Shown: positions 63,840-64,000 of the stretch, piece by piece | Layout: each line of letters starts with the position of its first letter | Position numbering within the stretch: position 1 is the first letter of the stretch | Assembly: GCF_001546455.1 (NCBI RefSeq) | Contig: NZ_KQ956825.1 | Span: 16,762 to 80,761 of the forward strand | DNA length: 64,000 nucleotides | From: Gardnerella vaginalis | GTDB taxonomy: Bacteria; Actinomycetota; Actinomycetes; Actinomycetales; Bifidobacteriaceae | Direction: 5' to 3' | Notes under the pieces: generated by a model | Databases searched by the model: none | What the model saw: the letters and a program-made list of their open reading frames with translations, nothing else | Told to the model about the DNA's origin: nothing | Made by a program: the position numbers and the translations under genes

Positions 63840-63912
63840 TCCTTTCTAAGTGCAAATGTGTGCGCAAAACTATGCTTATACATTATTCTATTCGTTTAGC
63901 TTATATTTATTT

Positions 63913-63941
63913 TTATCAGCGTCACAGGGTTTTTCTATAAT
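63913..63941 (+). promoter_or_regulatory. promoter of the truncated gene at the window end
   Basis: TTATCA (63913-63918) and a perfect TATAAT (63936-63941) are separated by 17 bases, about 40 bases before the start at 63988. Confidence 0.6.
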
Positions 63942-63987
63942 TAACACCGTTTCACCCGAATTTTCTAGATTTACGAAAAGGTGCATT

Positions 63988-64000
63988 GTGGCTGTTTCAA
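63988..64000 (+). CDS. start of a gene cut by the window end
   Basis: A GTG at 63988 preceded by AAAAGG (63976-63981) begins the reading VAVS before the window ends. The start resembles bifidobacterial glycyl-tRNA synthetase, which begins similarly, but four residues cannot prove it. Confidence 0.35.

Overview
The window looks like a chromosomal segment of a low-GC member of the Bifidobacteriaceae, most likely Gardnerella. This is inferred from three things. Gene orders are typical of actinobacteria: lexA / LysM cell-division suppressor / nrdR, and DUF3107 / phosphotransferase / UvrD-like helicase / DUF2342 / Lon-type protease. The isoleucyl-tRNA synthetase is of the eukaryote-like type with a translational T-box. 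The DNA is AT-rich outside the ribosomal genes. No insertion sequence, prophage or CRISPR array was seen.

Layout. 1-677 is gene-free and full of inverted repeats. 678-6716 holds a DeoR regulator, a lipoprotein, a P-type cation ATPase and L-serine dehydratase. 6986-10099 holds FKBP, greA, lexA, the SOS LysM protein, a 67-residue orphan and nrdR. A HelD-like helicase lies on the minus strand at 10327-12603. 12802-28617 is the division and cell wall cluster: mraZ, rsmH, ftsL-like, ftsI, a MurE-like gene without a P-loop, murF, mraY, murD, ftsW, murG, murC, ftsQ. It runs straight into the str operon (rpsL, rpsG, fusA, tuf; 28878-33265). A leucine-rich-repeat surface protein (33478-36039) runs into an antisense tRNA-Lys. 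Then come xseA/xseB, tRNA-Arg, a RelB/YafQ-type toxin-antitoxin pair, and ileS under a T-box.

42520-47947 encodes an oligopeptide-type ABC importer, followed by murI, a VKOR-family protein and a PHP phosphoesterase. 50449-56892 is the conserved actinobacterial UvrD-linked group. In it the kinase-like protein has lost catalytic residues, the DUF2342 protein lacks the first histidine of HExxH, and the Lon-type protease seems to lack its PDZ domain. After tRNA-Val, a protein with four DivIVA-like motifs and recO, the window ends in a thiamine-related region: a TPP riboswitch, a YkoE-type membrane component, a THI5/NMT1-like protein with no signal peptide, and an APH-fold kinase. uppS, an MTH1187/YkoF-type thiamine-binding protein and the start of another gene follow.

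Recurring traits. Several genes have a -10 element placed so that transcription would begin at or next to the start codon (deoR, sdaA, nrdR, ylbL-like, uppS), which suggests leaderless mRNAs. Many gaps after stop codons carry short tandem arrays (8-13 bp units), while in-frame 9- or 15-bp arrays expand several proteins. Two coding regions end inside convergent tRNA genes. The best candidate for an undescribed system is the TPP-controlled YkoE / THI5-like / kinase set, because it has a transport S-component but no ATPase or T-component nearby.
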